This document shows positions 53,633-63,159 of a DNA stretch of 64,000 nucleotides, in pieces. The stretch is from Christensenella sp. UBA3792 (GTDB lineage: Bacteria > Bacillota > Clostridia > Christensenellales > CAG-138), in contig DFEW01000028.1 of NCBI GenBank assembly GCA_002369195.1, forward strand, positions 1 through 64,000. Direction: 5' to 3'. The notes under the pieces are model-generated. The model did no database searches. It saw only the letters and a list, made by a program, of their open reading frames with translations, and was not told the origin of the DNA. The position numbers and the translations under genes are program-made. Position 1 is the first letter of the stretch, and every line of letters begins with the position of its first letter.

Positions 53633-53671
53633 GCGATCCGCAGCATCTTCTCTGCAGATCGCCTGCTTTTT
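53633..53671 (+). terminator. Terminator of the nlpC-radical SAM operon
   Basis: The stem GCGATC-GCAG with CTGC-GATCGC (one mismatch) and an 8-base loop is followed by a T-run. Confidence 0.78.
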
Positions 53672-53780
53672 ATTCACAACGTTATGTCAATAGGTCCGGT
53701 TCTCTGAACACGCGGTGTACGCCGTCTGTCACTTCCTCATTACCGCACGCGGAGCTTTCCGCAAAGGGAAATGTACGAGT

Positions 53781-53860
53781 TGTAGGGGCTGACGACCTCG
53801 GCAGCCCGCAAAAGGAGCAACACCTCATCACCGCTTCGCGGAGCTTCCCCCTCAGTGTTT
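53781..53860. repeat. Remnants of dispersed clostridial repeat elements
   Basis: The stretch holds GTAGGGGCTG...CAGCCCG (inverted arms at 53787-53792 and 53803-53808) and then ACCTCATCACCGCTTCGCGG followed by CTTCCCCCTCA. I know both as typical fragments of short noncoding repeats scattered through many Clostridia genomes. The remaining bases between 53672 and 53873 show no gene. Identification is from memory. Confidence 0.5.
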
Positions 53861-53872
53861 TGACCCACCTTA

Positions 53873-54517
53873 TCAGCTGTGTTCAAGTATTTCTGAAATA
53901 GTAGTCGGGGTCTGATTATATGCTTCACCATATTCGTAATAAACAACGACTCCATTTTCCAAATCAATATTGAGCTTGATGCCATTGGGAATCCTATAGT
54001 CACAACCGACAAGAACGGCACCTTTCGCTTTTTCTGCTTTACTCAGTGGTATTGTGATAGATGCACGCGCGATCTGAAGGTTCGTTGGAAACAGCTTGAT
54101 ACCCTCTTCTTTCAAAGTCGCATGAACCAAAACAATACTTTCTATGCTTGCGTCATAGACAAGATTTTCATAATAGTTCTCTTCCAAACAGATTTGCAGT
54201 ATACCTAACATTTGGGCTGAATCTTCTTTCATCCGCTCAGCGATGACCAGATTTTCACTGTTTTCGAGAGACAGAGAAGTTGATGACGGACCCGTGAGAT
54301 CAATTAGTTTAATTGGCTTCCCTTTCTCGATCTTCAAAACATAACGATTATCATAGTGATCAATCAATATCGGATCTGCATTAACGTCCAGCATCCGTAC
54401 ATAATCGCATGTTTTTTCCATGAAATCACTTAAGCTCTTTTGACTCACATTATTACATGCTCCTCCAAGAGATAATGAAACGATCGATAACAATATGATC
54501 ATGAACAATCTTTTCAT
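53873..54517 (-). CDS. Lipoprotein of unknown function
   Basis: A 214-residue protein with a lipoprotein signal (MKRLFMIILLSIVSLSLGGAC, lipobox Cys21). The mature part has no motif I recognise; it seems to be a mixed alpha/beta domain. The base composition is visibly more AT-rich than in the neighbours. AAAGGAGG precedes the ATG. The gene lies downstream of a similar lipoprotein gene and of repeat remnants, which hints at acquired DNA. Confidence 0.75.
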   Translation of the reverse strand: MKRLFMIILLSIVSLSLGGACNNVSQKSLSDFMEKTCDYVRMLDVNADPILIDHYDNRYVLKIEKGKPIKLIDLTGPSSTSLSLENSENLVIAERMKEDSAQMLGILQICLEENYYENLVYDASIESIVLVHATLKEEGIKLFPTNLQIARASITIPLSKAEKAKGAVLVGCDYRIPNGIKLNIDLENGVVVYYEYGEAYNQTPTTISEILEHS

Positions 54518-54594
54518 TATGAAACCCTCCTTTTCATTTATAGTAGGTTGTCGTAAAGGGGACGGTTAGAGACCACTGACACGATGTTTCGCGC

Positions 54595-55431
54595 TCAGCT
54601 TGCCGCTTTATCGGTTTCTCCGGGACAAGTGGTGAAATCCCAACCGTTCCGTATTTTGAGCTGGTGCAGCTGCTCGCCGAAATCCAGTGTATCAACCTTT
54701 AGGATATTCTCCGAAGCAATGGATTCAGCATTTGCATTGACAACAATGAAGTAGCTTTCCGTTTGTGCCGACTTGTTTTCTCTGTATGTCACATAATAGA
54801 GACGATTATGATTGCCATCTTCGAGCATCGCAATGGCTGATTCCGTCCCGGTTACATCGACTTTATTTCCTGTATACGCTTCCAATCCGTCACGGATAAC
54901 AACCAATTTCGAATTGTGAACAACATCCATTCCGAGATAGTCTTTTGCATCTTTGGAATACTGTCTTGTTGAACACCGATCAAGATTCAGCGGTTGATTC
55001 CAATCATTTCGATTCAGGAAATCATTCATTCTTTCCGGATCAAACGAATATGTATAGTCGTAAAGCCCTGTCCTTTCCGCGTGATCGATCAGGAAGCATC
55101 TATCCTCATAAAAGTATAGTTTTTCATCGTCGCACTTCTGCATTACAAACGCTGCGACAAGCCATCCTCGAGATGCATATTCAGGCAGCGCATAATAGAA
55201 TCCCTGCTTATGGAACAGAACATAATACAATGATCTCCCATAGGAATCGATCTCAACTTTTTTCTCGTCAATCACAGGCGGGTTACTTGCTACGCCGAGC
55301 TCTATTGGAATGCTGTACAAGGCAACCCGATATAAATCAGTCCTTTCTCCGAAATAGTGATTGCTTCCATTGCACCCTAAGAGCGAAAGCAACAGCATAC
55401 AAGCGACAGCGATCATGCCAATTCGTTTCAT
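54595..55431 (-). CDS. Lipoprotein of unknown function
   Basis: A 278-residue protein with a lipoprotein signal (MKRIGMIAVACMLLLSLLGC, Cys20). The mature region is rich in Tyr and Asp and not recognised. AAAGGAGG precedes the ATG and a promoter lies 70-100 bases upstream. It is paired with the lipoprotein gene at 53873-54517. The AT-rich composition and lack of house-keeping neighbours support a recent arrival. Confidence 0.75.
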   Translation of the reverse strand: MKRIGMIAVACMLLLSLLGCNGSNHYFGERTDLYRVALYSIPIELGVASNPPVIDEKKVEIDSYGRSLYYVLFHKQGFYYALPEYASRGWLVAAFVMQKCDDEKLYFYEDRCFLIDHAERTGLYDYTYSFDPERMNDFLNRNDWNQPLNLDRCSTRQYSKDAKDYLGMDVVHNSKLVVIRDGLEAYTGNKVDVTGTESAIAMLEDGNHNRLYYVTYRENKSAQTESYFIVVNANAESIASENILKVDTLDFGEQLHQLKIRNGWDFTTCPGETDKAAS

Positions 55432-55498
55432 AAATGAGACCTCCTTTATGAAAAATCATGAAGGTTGCACGTAAGTCAATCGATATACATCTTTATAT

Positions 55499-55527
55499 AT
55501 TGTATCATACGAACGCGGTGACGTCAA
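55499..55527 (-). promoter_or_regulatory. Promoter of the lipoprotein pair
   Basis: TTGACG and TACAAT on the minus strand are separated by 17 bases. The further stretch to 55621 holds no gene. Confidence 0.7.
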
Positions 55528-55621
55528 TCGAAGAACCGTTCGGCTTGTCCCTTCACCTATACAGACGCCGCAAACAGGAAAAACGCTACATGGAAATAAT
55601 AATATATTTTTGTAACGATGC

Positions 55622-55653
55622 AAAAAGGCGCGATCCGCTTTTGGGATCGCGCC
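55622..55653 (-). terminator. Terminator of the folT-folC-HAD operon
   Basis: On the minus strand GGCGCGATCC/GGATCGCGCC with a 7-base loop is followed by five T, behind the HAD gene stop at 55670. Confidence 0.9.
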
Positions 55654-55669
55654 GGATGGGATGGTTTCG

Positions 55670-56458
55670 TTATGCGAACAGCGATTCGAGGTATTCGGCG
55701 ACGCCTTCGTCCTCACATGCGCCGATCACCAGGTCCGCCTTCGATTTGACGAGGTCGTTGCCGTTTGCAACGCACACGCCGGTTCCCGCCCATGTGATCA
55801 TATCGAGGTCGAGCGTGTTGTCGCCGATGGCGGTGACTTCGCTTTGTTCGATGCCGAGCATTGCGGCGAGCCGTTCGAGCGCCGTGCCCTTCGTTGCGCC
55901 GACCGAGCCGAGCTCGATAAAGCCGGGCTTGGAGCCGAGCACCGAGATATGCCGCGGAAGCAGGTTCCGGATCTCGGCGGTCAGTTCCTTTTCGCATTCG
56001 ACGTCGACAAAGTACAGCACCTTCGGCACGTTGTCGAGCGGGCGGTAAAGAAGATTCGGGTCCTCGAGATACGGGATGCGCAGCGTGGACGTATACCGCT
56101 CGGTAAACGCGTTCGCCTTGCGGAAGATCACCGTATCCTCCTCGTAAATCTGCGCGTGAATGTCGAACGCGTCCGCGATCGCAAACGCCGTGACGATGTC
56201 CGCGGGGCGCAGATAGTTTTCATACATGTGCTTGCCGGTTCTGCCGTCGCTGATGACCGCGCCGCCGTAGTGGATCAGCGGTCCGTACAGGGACAGCGCA
56301 TCGCGGATCGCCTTCGTGCCGAGGAATCCTCTGCCGGTTGCGAGCACGACGGTCACGCCGTTCTGCTCCGCAAGGCGGATCGCACGCTTCAGGCGTTCGC
56401 TCGGCATCTTGCCGGTGCCGATCAGGGTATCGTCGATATCGAGTGCGAGCAGCTTCAT
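55670..56458 (-). CDS. Cof-type HAD-superfamily phosphatase
   Basis: A 262-residue HAD IIB phosphatase. Motif I is LALDIDDTLI at the N-terminus, motif II VVLATGRG, Lys in the ATKGTALERL region, and motif IV IGDNTLDLDMI. The cap domain lies between. Cof-type enzymes dephosphorylate sugar phosphates, pyridoxal phosphate or flavin intermediates; the substrate here is open. It starts two bases after folC, so it is the third gene of the folate operon. Confidence 0.92.
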   Translation of the reverse strand: MKLLALDIDDTLIGTGKMPSERLKRAIRLAEQNGVTVVLATGRGFLGTKAIRDALSLYGPLIHYGGAVISDGRTGKHMYENYLRPADIVTAFAIADAFDIHAQIYEEDTVIFRKANAFTERYTSTLRIPYLEDPNLLYRPLDNVPKVLYFVDVECEKELTAEIRNLLPRHISVLGSKPGFIELGSVGATKGTALERLAAMLGIEQSEVTAIGDNTLDLDMITWAGTGVCVANGNDLVKSKADLVIGACEDEGVAEYLESLFA

Positions 56459-56459
56459 G

Positions 56460-57734
56460 TCAGTTTCTCCGTTCGTTCGCGCTGCGGAACGCCTCATGCA
56501 CCTCGCCCGCCATGTACAGCGAACCGACCGCAAGCGCCGGTCCCTTCGCCTGCATCGCCCGATGCACCGCGTCCGCGACGGTATCGAACGCCGTCGCCTT
56601 GCCGCCGAGCGAGCGGATCAGCTTCGCAAGCTCCTCCGCCTGCATCGCCCGCGGATTGTCGGGCGTCGCGGTATAGAACTCCTTCGCGATCGGGATCAGC
56701 AGCTCGATCGACTTGGACACGTCCTTATCCGCCATCATGCCCATAACGACGGTCGCTTTCTTCTTGCCGAACAGGCGGCGGTACGTCTGCACCGTGCCGT
56801 TGACGCCGTGCGGGTTGTGTCCGCCGTCGACGAAGAACGGCGGCTTTTCGCGCAGCAGTTCGAACCGCGCAGGCCACTTCGTCTCCGAAAGCCCGACGCG
56901 CACCGCCTCGTCCGAAATCACGACGCCCTTTTCGCGCAGCAGCTCGACCGCGTCGATCACCATTGCCGCGTTGTTCATCTGATACTGTCCCAAGAGCCCG
57001 ATCATCAGGTGATGATATCGCTTGTACGTAAACACCTGTCCGAACAGATCGTACTGCTCGGCGACGATGCTGCTGCGGTCGCACACGTGCAGTTCGGCAT
57101 GGTGCTGTTCACACGCCTGTTCGATCACCGGCAGCGCGTCCGGATGCTCGCCGTAAAACAGCACGGTGCCGTTGTCCTTGACGATGCCCGCCTTGGCCTT
57201 GGCGATCTCCTGAATCGTATTGCCGAGGATGTGCATATGGTCGAAGTCGATCGCCGTGATGATCGAAAGCAGCGGCGTATCGATCACGTTGGTCGAATCG
57301 AGCTCGCCGCCCAGTCCCACCTCGAGCACGACGTAGTCGCAGTTTTTGCGCACATAGTACAGGAACGCGACCGCCGTGATGACCTCAAACTCGGTCGGCA
57401 GACTTTCCATCGCGTCGACGGTCGGCGCGATCTCGCCGACGATTTCGGCAAGCTCGTCGTCCGCAATCGGTTCGTTGTTGAACTGAATGCGCTCGTTGAA
57501 CCGGTCGACGAACGGGGATACGAACAATCCGGTCCGGTATCCCTGCGCGCGCAGGATGTTCGAGAGCATGGCGCAGGTCGATCCCTTGCCGTTCGTGCCC
57601 GCGACGTGGATGAATTTCAGCTTCTTCTGCGGATTGCCCAAAAGGGCGCAAAGCTCGACCGTGCGTTCGAGACCAAGCTTTGATCCGCGCCAGTAGAGGC
57701 CGTGGATGTATGCGATTGCTTCTTCGTAAGTCAT
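56460..57734 (-). CDS. folC: Folylpolyglutamate synthase / dihydrofolate synthase
   Basis: A 424-residue Mur-ligase-like enzyme that adds glutamates to folates and so keeps them in the cell. The ATP site is VAGTNGKGST, followed by SPFVDRFNERIQFN and DGGHNPHGV, all typical for FolC. The start overlaps the folT stop by four bases. Together with the folate transporter S component it indicates folate uptake and retention; no folate synthesis genes are nearby. Confidence 0.95.
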   Translation of the reverse strand: MTYEEAIAYIHGLYWRGSKLGLERTVELCALLGNPQKKLKFIHVAGTNGKGSTCAMLSNILRAQGYRTGLFVSPFVDRFNERIQFNNEPIADDELAEIVGEIAPTVDAMESLPTEFEVITAVAFLYYVRKNCDYVVLEVGLGGELDSTNVIDTPLLSIITAIDFDHMHILGNTIQEIAKAKAGIVKDNGTVLFYGEHPDALPVIEQACEQHHAELHVCDRSSIVAEQYDLFGQVFTYKRYHHLMIGLLGQYQMNNAAMVIDAVELLREKGVVISDEAVRVGLSETKWPARFELLREKPPFFVDGGHNPHGVNGTVQTYRRLFGKKKATVVMGMMADKDVSKSIELLIPIAKEFYTATPDNPRAMQAEELAKLIRSLGGKATAFDTVADAVHRAMQAKGPALAVGSLYMAGEVHEAFRSANERRN

Positions 57735-58270
57735 TTGGAATCCCCTCCCTCGATGCCGCGCTTCGCCAGCGGCGCAAGCAGCATCACAAGAATGATATGC
57801 ACAACCGTCATGACCGCGATCAGCGGCAGACGGCTCAAAAGCAGCGCCCAGTAGGACAGCCCGCCGTCAAACCTCAGCACATGCAGCCAAAGCGAGGCAA
57901 GAAACAGCGAAACGATCAGATTGGTCGGCACGATCGCCAGCGACGTCGAGAAGATGCGCTTCATATGCGGTTCGACGAAGCGATAGATCAGCCCCGGCAG
58001 AACGCCGATCAGCACGGCGTTGAGCGCAAACAGCGGGTTCCACGCGTTGCCGGAATTGCTGATGAACGTACCGGCGGTGTCCGCGATGAACGAGCACAGC
58101 CCGCCGAGCACCGGTCCGAGCGTGATCGAGCACAGGTAGATCGGCACTTCGCGGAACGTAATGCGCACGCTCGGCACGATATAAAACGTGAACGGATGAA
58201 CGGACAGCAACACCGCGAGCGCCGCGAACAGAGCCGCAAACGTCAGTTGTCTTGTGGTAATTCTGCGCAT
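57731..58270 (-). CDS. folT: Folate-specific ECF transporter S component
   Basis: A 179-residue membrane protein with five or six segments and the S-component pattern: LTFAALFAALAVLL, VRITFREVPIYLCSITLGPVLGGLCSFIADTAG. It should bind folate and dock onto the shared EcfAA'T module, which is not in this window. The assignment to folate rests on the overlap with folC, a typical FolT neighbour. The leader is too short for a THF riboswitch. Confidence 0.82.
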   Translation of the reverse strand: MRRITTRQLTFAALFAALAVLLSVHPFTFYIVPSVRITFREVPIYLCSITLGPVLGGLCSFIADTAGTFISNSGNAWNPLFALNAVLIGVLPGLIYRFVEPHMKRIFSTSLAIVPTNLIVSLFLASLWLHVLRFDGGLSYWALLLSRLPLIAVMTVVHIILVMLLAPLAKRGIEGGDSK

Positions 58271-58299
58271 CCGTATCCCTCCTTTCGACCATCCGCCCT

Positions 58300-58328
58300 A
58301 TCATACTACAATTCCTTCCAAAACGCAA
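58300..58328 (-). promoter_or_regulatory. Promoter of the folT-folC operon
   Basis: TTGCGT and TATGAT on the minus strand are spaced by 17 bases; AAAGGAGG follows before the ATG. Confidence 0.72.
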
Positions 58329-58330
58329 GA

Positions 58331-58351
58331 AAGGGACTCAAAAAGTCCCTT
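58331..58351 (-). terminator. Terminator of the cohesin-like pair
   Basis: AAGGGACT/AGTCCCTT with a 5-base loop stands about 17 bases behind the stop at 58369; the T-run is short. Confidence 0.6.
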
Positions 58352-58368
58352 CCTTCTCTGAAAAAAGA

Positions 58369-59460
58369 TCAGTCCTCCTGATTCATCCGCTTGTTGCGCA
58401 GCAGGATCAGCACGATTGCAAGAATTGCAAGCAGAATGACCACGACGATGCCCGCGATCACCGCGATCACGAGCGCACGATTCGTCTGCTGCGGCTGCGT
58501 CGGCGCGGGCGTTGCACTCGGCTGTACGGGTGCGGACGTTTCGGTCGGCACCTCCGTCACCTCCGCAACGATCAGCGGTGCATCGGTTGCTTCGGCAGAC
58601 TGATCCGGCGCAACTTCGTTTTCACCGTGCGCGACCGGTCCGTCGGTATCGACCGGCGCCTCGGTCTGCGGCACCTCGGTCGCGGGCGCGGCGGTCTGGG
58701 TCGAGCCGTTCGGCGTGTTCATCGGCATGGACGTCACCGGCGGATTCGGCGTGACGATGCCGGATTCGTGCGGCGTGGGCAGGTTGGTCGGCTGCGGGAG
58801 CGTCGAGGTGTGCGGCACGGACTGACCGCCGTTGCTCGGCAGCGGCGTGGGCGTCACAGCGGGCTGCGGCGTCTGCACGGCGGGATCCATCGGCTTGAAC
58901 GTTGCGCCTGCGGCCGCATCCGACGGGACTTCATACCCTTCGGTGTATACGCCGCCCGCCTGCAGCGGGTTCAGGAAGAAGCTGCCGCCGCTCTTGTTGG
59001 TCGAGCCGTCGACGCAGCTGTAGCTCAGGTTGTTGATCACGAACGCGCATGCGCCTTCCTGCTCGATGCGGAACTCGATCTGGAACAGGAAGCCCTGCAC
59101 GTCGGTGCCGAACGCGTCCGCATACGCGAAGAATACCTTGCCGGATTCCTCGGTATGCATCCACAGCGGGCTCTTGCTGTTCAGCAGCGAGTTGAGGTTT
59201 TGGTCTTCGTCGCGCAGATTGATCGAACCGAGCGTCAAAAGCTCCGGATCATAGGCAAGCGTGCCCTGCAGCGAGTCGAGCAGCGTTCCCTCGGGGATGT
59301 TCGGGTAGCAGTAGAAATCGACCTTGACGATTTCGCCGACCGCGCCTTGTACCGGCTCGGACGTCAAAAGCATTTCGCCCTCCTCCGCAGCAAAGCTTGC
59401 GGTAGGCAGGCAGACCAGCAGCAATGCAGCGATGCAAAGCCATGCGAGTGTGCGTTTCAT
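58369..59460 (-). CDS. Surface protein with cohesin-like domain, Thr/Pro linker and C-terminal membrane anchor
   Basis: A 363-residue protein with a signal peptide (about 1-24), a beta-sandwich domain (about 28-165) with a cohesin-type layout (GAVGEIVKVDFYCYPN, LQGTLAYDPELLTLGSI, GKVFFAYADAF, GFLFQIEFRIEQEGACAF), a long Thr/Pro/Glu linker (about 190-325), one membrane segment (about 329-353) and a short basic tail. Cohesin-like domains hold dockerin proteins in cellulosomes, but stand-alone ones have other uses. The start MKRTLAW has AGGAGG 7 bases upstream. It lies behind a second cohesin-like gene. Confidence 0.78.
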   Translation of the reverse strand: MKRTLAWLCIAALLLVCLPTASFAAEEGEMLLTSEPVQGAVGEIVKVDFYCYPNIPEGTLLDSLQGTLAYDPELLTLGSINLRDEDQNLNSLLNSKSPLWMHTEESGKVFFAYADAFGTDVQGFLFQIEFRIEQEGACAFVINNLSYSCVDGSTNKSGGSFFLNPLQAGGVYTEGYEVPSDAAAGATFKPMDPAVQTPQPAVTPTPLPSNGGQSVPHTSTLPQPTNLPTPHESGIVTPNPPVTSMPMNTPNGSTQTAAPATEVPQTEAPVDTDGPVAHGENEVAPDQSAEATDAPLIVAEVTEVPTETSAPVQPSATPAPTQPQQTNRALVIAVIAGIVVVILLAILAIVLILLRNKRMNQED

Positions 59461-59489
59461 GTTCATACCTCCTGTACGGTGATTGCGGC

Positions 59490-60122
59490 TTATCTGCCGC
59501 CGGTGCAGCTCGATCCGAAGATCGAGTCAATCAGTTTCGAAAACCAGCCCTTTTCCGGTTCGGGCTGCGTCACAACCGGTTCGCGCGGATCGGGGATCTG
59601 CGGCAGCTTCACGTCGTCCGTTCCGGTAACGTCGCTCGACAGCAGCGCAAAGCGGTAACTGTGCGAGGTGCCGTCGGCGGAATCATAGATCGAATACCCG
59701 TCGCGCTTGATGTGGAAGCCGTACGCGCCGTCCCGAACGACGCGGAAGCGCAGGTGCAGCAACAGACCGCTGCCGCGCGATCCGAGCGCGGACGCGCAAT
59801 GGTACTCGAACTTCCCCGCCGTCTGCGCGTTCTCGACGCCGATGAACGAGCCGTCCAGCACGCCGGACTCCGGCTGCTCTCCGCTCTTGACCAGCTCGAC
59901 GAACTCCAGCACGTCGCTTGCGTAGGTCAACACGAAATCCATCGATTCGAACGCCACCGTTTCGGTCGGATACGCCATATCCGCAACAAAGCGCACGTCA
60001 AGCAGATCGCCGGACTGCTCGGTTTCGAGCTTTAAGGCCGTCATCGGATTCGTGTCCGCACCGGCAATGGCGAACGGCGCCGCGAGCAGCAGCGCAAGCA
60101 AACAAATCAATACGCGTTTCAT
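59490..60122 (-). CDS. Secreted cohesin-like protein
   Basis: A 210-residue protein with a signal peptide (about 1-21) and a domain again showing the cohesin/beta-sandwich order (LLDVRFVADM, SMDFVLTYASDVLEFVELV, GLLLHLRFRVVRDGAYGFHI). The C-terminus is short (WFSKLIDSIFG) and has no membrane span, so it is secreted or held by other means. It starts the operon with the anchored cohesin-like protein. No dockerin is seen in the window. Confidence 0.72.
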   Translation of the reverse strand: MKRVLICLLALLLAAPFAIAGADTNPMTALKLETEQSGDLLDVRFVADMAYPTETVAFESMDFVLTYASDVLEFVELVKSGEQPESGVLDGSFIGVENAQTAGKFEYHCASALGSRGSGLLLHLRFRVVRDGAYGFHIKRDGYSIYDSADGTSHSYRFALLSSDVTGTDDVKLPQIPDPREPVVTQPEPEKGWFSKLIDSIFGSSCTGGR

Positions 60123-60142
60123 GCTGTGCCTCCTGAAAAACC

Positions 60143-60171
60143 AGTATAGTACAAAAAATGCAATTCGTCAA
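60143..60171 (-). promoter_or_regulatory. Promoter of the cohesin-like pair
   Basis: TTGACG and TATACT on the minus strand are spaced by 17 bases, 20 bases from the start codon. Confidence 0.75.
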
Positions 60172-60178
60172 ATCCTTA

Positions 60179-60207
60179 TTGACAAAGCGGCCGTTTTTTC
60201 TTATCAT
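60179..60207 (+). promoter_or_regulatory. Promoter of cysS
   Basis: A perfect TTGACA and TATCAT are spaced by 17 bases, back to back with the divergent cohesin-like promoter. Confidence 0.82.
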
Positions 60208-60217
60208 AGATTAGAAC

Positions 60218-60258
60218 TGCCGCGGTCATCCGTAAACGAACGTTACCGTGCCGCGGCA
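60218..60258 (+). other. Leader hairpin upstream of cysS
   Basis: TGCCGCGG (60218-60225) pairs with CCGCGGCA (60251-60258); inside, GTAA and TTAC can pair too. The leader ends with GGAGG. No T-box sequence is seen. It may be a stabilising or regulatory stem. Confidence 0.5.
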
Positions 60259-60280
60259 CCTGCCCATAAAGGAGGATGCT

Positions 60281-61666
<1,386 letters not shown>

Positions 61667-61683
61667 CATAAAAGGAGAACACT

Positions 61684-62442
61684 ATGGCGTATTTATTTCC
61701 GATCCTGCTGCTCGCAATGAGCGTCTATGTCTTTTACGGTGCGTTCACCGGCAAAGGCAAGCTCTATTCTCTCGAAAACATCAAGGAAGAATCGAAGGAA
61801 AAGGTGCATAAGCTCCTGCGCACGATCTACTTTGCGCTCGGCGCGCTGATGCTTCTGATGGCGGTAACGAACTTCGGACAGAGCGTGCTGTACAGCAACG
61901 CGATCGTTGAATATGAAGTGACCGACACGTACAAGACCGACTTTTCCGATGTGATCAAGGACGGCGCCGTCGAATACGAAGGCAAGACCTACTCGCTCGA
62001 CGGAAAGCACACGGTCGAGGAAATGGACGCGATCCTGCGAGCGGCGATGGCGAAGCATCCCGATAAGTTCCAGGCGCAGCAGTCCGCAATGAGCTGCTTC
62101 GGCGGCGGCGTGAACAACAACGTCATGAACTACTACAAGGCGGAACAGCTCAAGGACGCGAACGGCAGAGCGGTCTACACGAGCACGATCGGCAACGTCC
62201 GTTCCGACGCGAACGACGGCTCCTTCCTCTCCAAGCTCTACGGAGCGATCTCGTCCAAGACGATGAGCATCCTCTCCTACGTCTTCATGGGCCTCGCCGT
62301 GGTCGGCGTGGCGGCGGTGTTCATCATCATCAACCGCTTCACCGACAAGGAAAAGCAGGCCAAGTCGAGAGCGCAGGCCACCGGCCAGTCGATGCCCTCC
62401 TCCGCCTTCAACTTCGACGACGAGGACAAGAGCGACAAATAA
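61684..62442 (+). CDS. Membrane protein of unknown function
   Basis: A 252-residue protein with three membrane segments (about 2-20, 47-68 and 198-220), an outer/soluble domain with a Gly/Asn-rich piece (CFGGGVNNNVMNYYK), and an acidic tail (FNFDDEDKSDK). AAAGGAG precedes the ATG. I do not recognise the family. It is co-transcribed with cysS and followed by a terminator. Confidence 0.75.
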   Translation: MAYLFPILLLAMSVYVFYGAFTGKGKLYSLENIKEESKEKVHKLLRTIYFALGALMLLMAVTNFGQSVLYSNAIVEYEVTDTYKTDFSDVIKDGAVEYEGKTYSLDGKHTVEEMDAILRAAMAKHPDKFQAQQSAMSCFGGGVNNNVMNYYKAEQLKDANGRAVYTSTIGNVRSDANDGSFLSKLYGAISSKTMSILSYVFMGLAVVGVAAVFIIINRFTDKEKQAKSRAQATGQSMPSSAFNFDDEDKSDK

Positions 62443-62455
62443 GCGTCAACCATCC

Positions 62456-62481
62456 AAAGGAGCCTGCGGGCTCCTTTTTTT
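62456..62481 (+). terminator. Terminator of the cysS operon
   Basis: AAAGGAGCC/GGCTCCTTT with a 4-base loop runs into seven T. Confidence 0.9.
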
Positions 62482-62487
62482 GCGCAG

Positions 62488-62516
62488 AAAAAGAGAGCCG
62501 GATTTCGGCTCTCTTT
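62488..62516 (-). terminator. Terminator of the rplU-prp-rpmA operon
   Basis: On the minus strand AAAGAGAGCCG/CGGCTCTCTTT with a 5-base loop is followed by T residues, 14 bases behind rpmA. Confidence 0.88.
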
Positions 62517-62529
62517 CAGATTGTGTTGC

Positions 62530-62823
62530 TTATGCTTCGGCCTGCTCTTCGGCGTAGACGCTGACGGTCTTCTTGCCCGCATGACGGACTTCGAAACGAA
62601 CGATACCGTCGATCTTTGCGAACAGCGTGTCATCCTTGCCGATGCCGACGTTGGTGCCGGGATGGAAGTGCGTTCCGCGCTGGCGAACAAGAATGTTGCC
62701 CGCGAGGACGAACTGACCGTCTGCACGCTTCGGTCCGAGACGCTTGGATTCGCTGTCTCTGCCGTTACGGGACGAACCGACGCCTTTCTTATGTGCGAAC
62801 AGCTGCAGATTCATCTGAAACAT
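62530..62823 (-). CDS. rpmA: Ribosomal protein L27 (precursor with cleavable N-terminus)
   Basis: A 97-residue large-subunit protein. The N-terminus [18 protein letters not shown] carries the Firmicutes-type extension cut by Prp; by comparison with MLKLNLQFF-A the cut should fall between Phe9 and Ala10. The mature protein has the conserved [25 protein letters not shown] is 8 bases before the ATG. It follows the gene for its protease. Confidence 0.97.
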   Translation of the reverse strand: MFQMNLQLFAHKKGVGSSRNGRDSESKRLGPKRADGQFVLAGNILVRQRGTHFHPGTNVGIGKDDTLFAKIDGIVRFEVRHAGKKTVSVYAEEQAEA

Positions 62824-62826
62824 GAT

Positions 62827-63156
62827 CTAAACCTCCTTGTTCCGAAATTTGAGGGTCTTGGGATAGGACGCCTGAATGCTCCGAAGTCCCGCGAGCATCG
62901 TATCGAACACGATTGCCGCACGGTCGAGCGCATCCTGCGCCGCATCCTTGGGTAGGATACAGGTCGTTCGACCTTCCTCGATCGAAACGCCTGCGGAAAT
63001 TCGACAGATTTCTGTGATCCCGAGGATCGCCGTTTGCACCACGGCGGATACCGCCGCGCACACAAGGTCTTCCCCGTATTCACCCATGTTCGCGTGTCCC
63101 GAAACGTCGAACCCGACCGGGCTGCCGTTTTCGCGGATCACGGTGACGGTGATCAT
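62827..63156 (-). CDS. prp: Ribosomal-processing cysteine protease Prp
   Basis: A 109-residue protease that removes the N-terminal extension of L27. The catalytic dyad is His21 (SGHAN) and Cys33 (DLVCAAVS), at the usual distance. It lies between rplU and rpmA, the conserved Firmicutes order, with three bases to each neighbour. This small gene was formerly known as ysxB. Confidence 0.95.
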   Translation of the reverse strand: MITVTVIRENGSPVGFDVSGHANMGEYGEDLVCAAVSAVVQTAILGITEICRISAGVSIEEGRTTCILPKDAAQDALDRAAIVFDTMLAGLRSIQASYPKTLKFRNKEV

Positions 63157-63159
63157 GGA

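Noticed and set aside
58271-58330. THF riboswitch before folT
   Set aside because: The transcribed leader is too short and no riboswitch core is visible.
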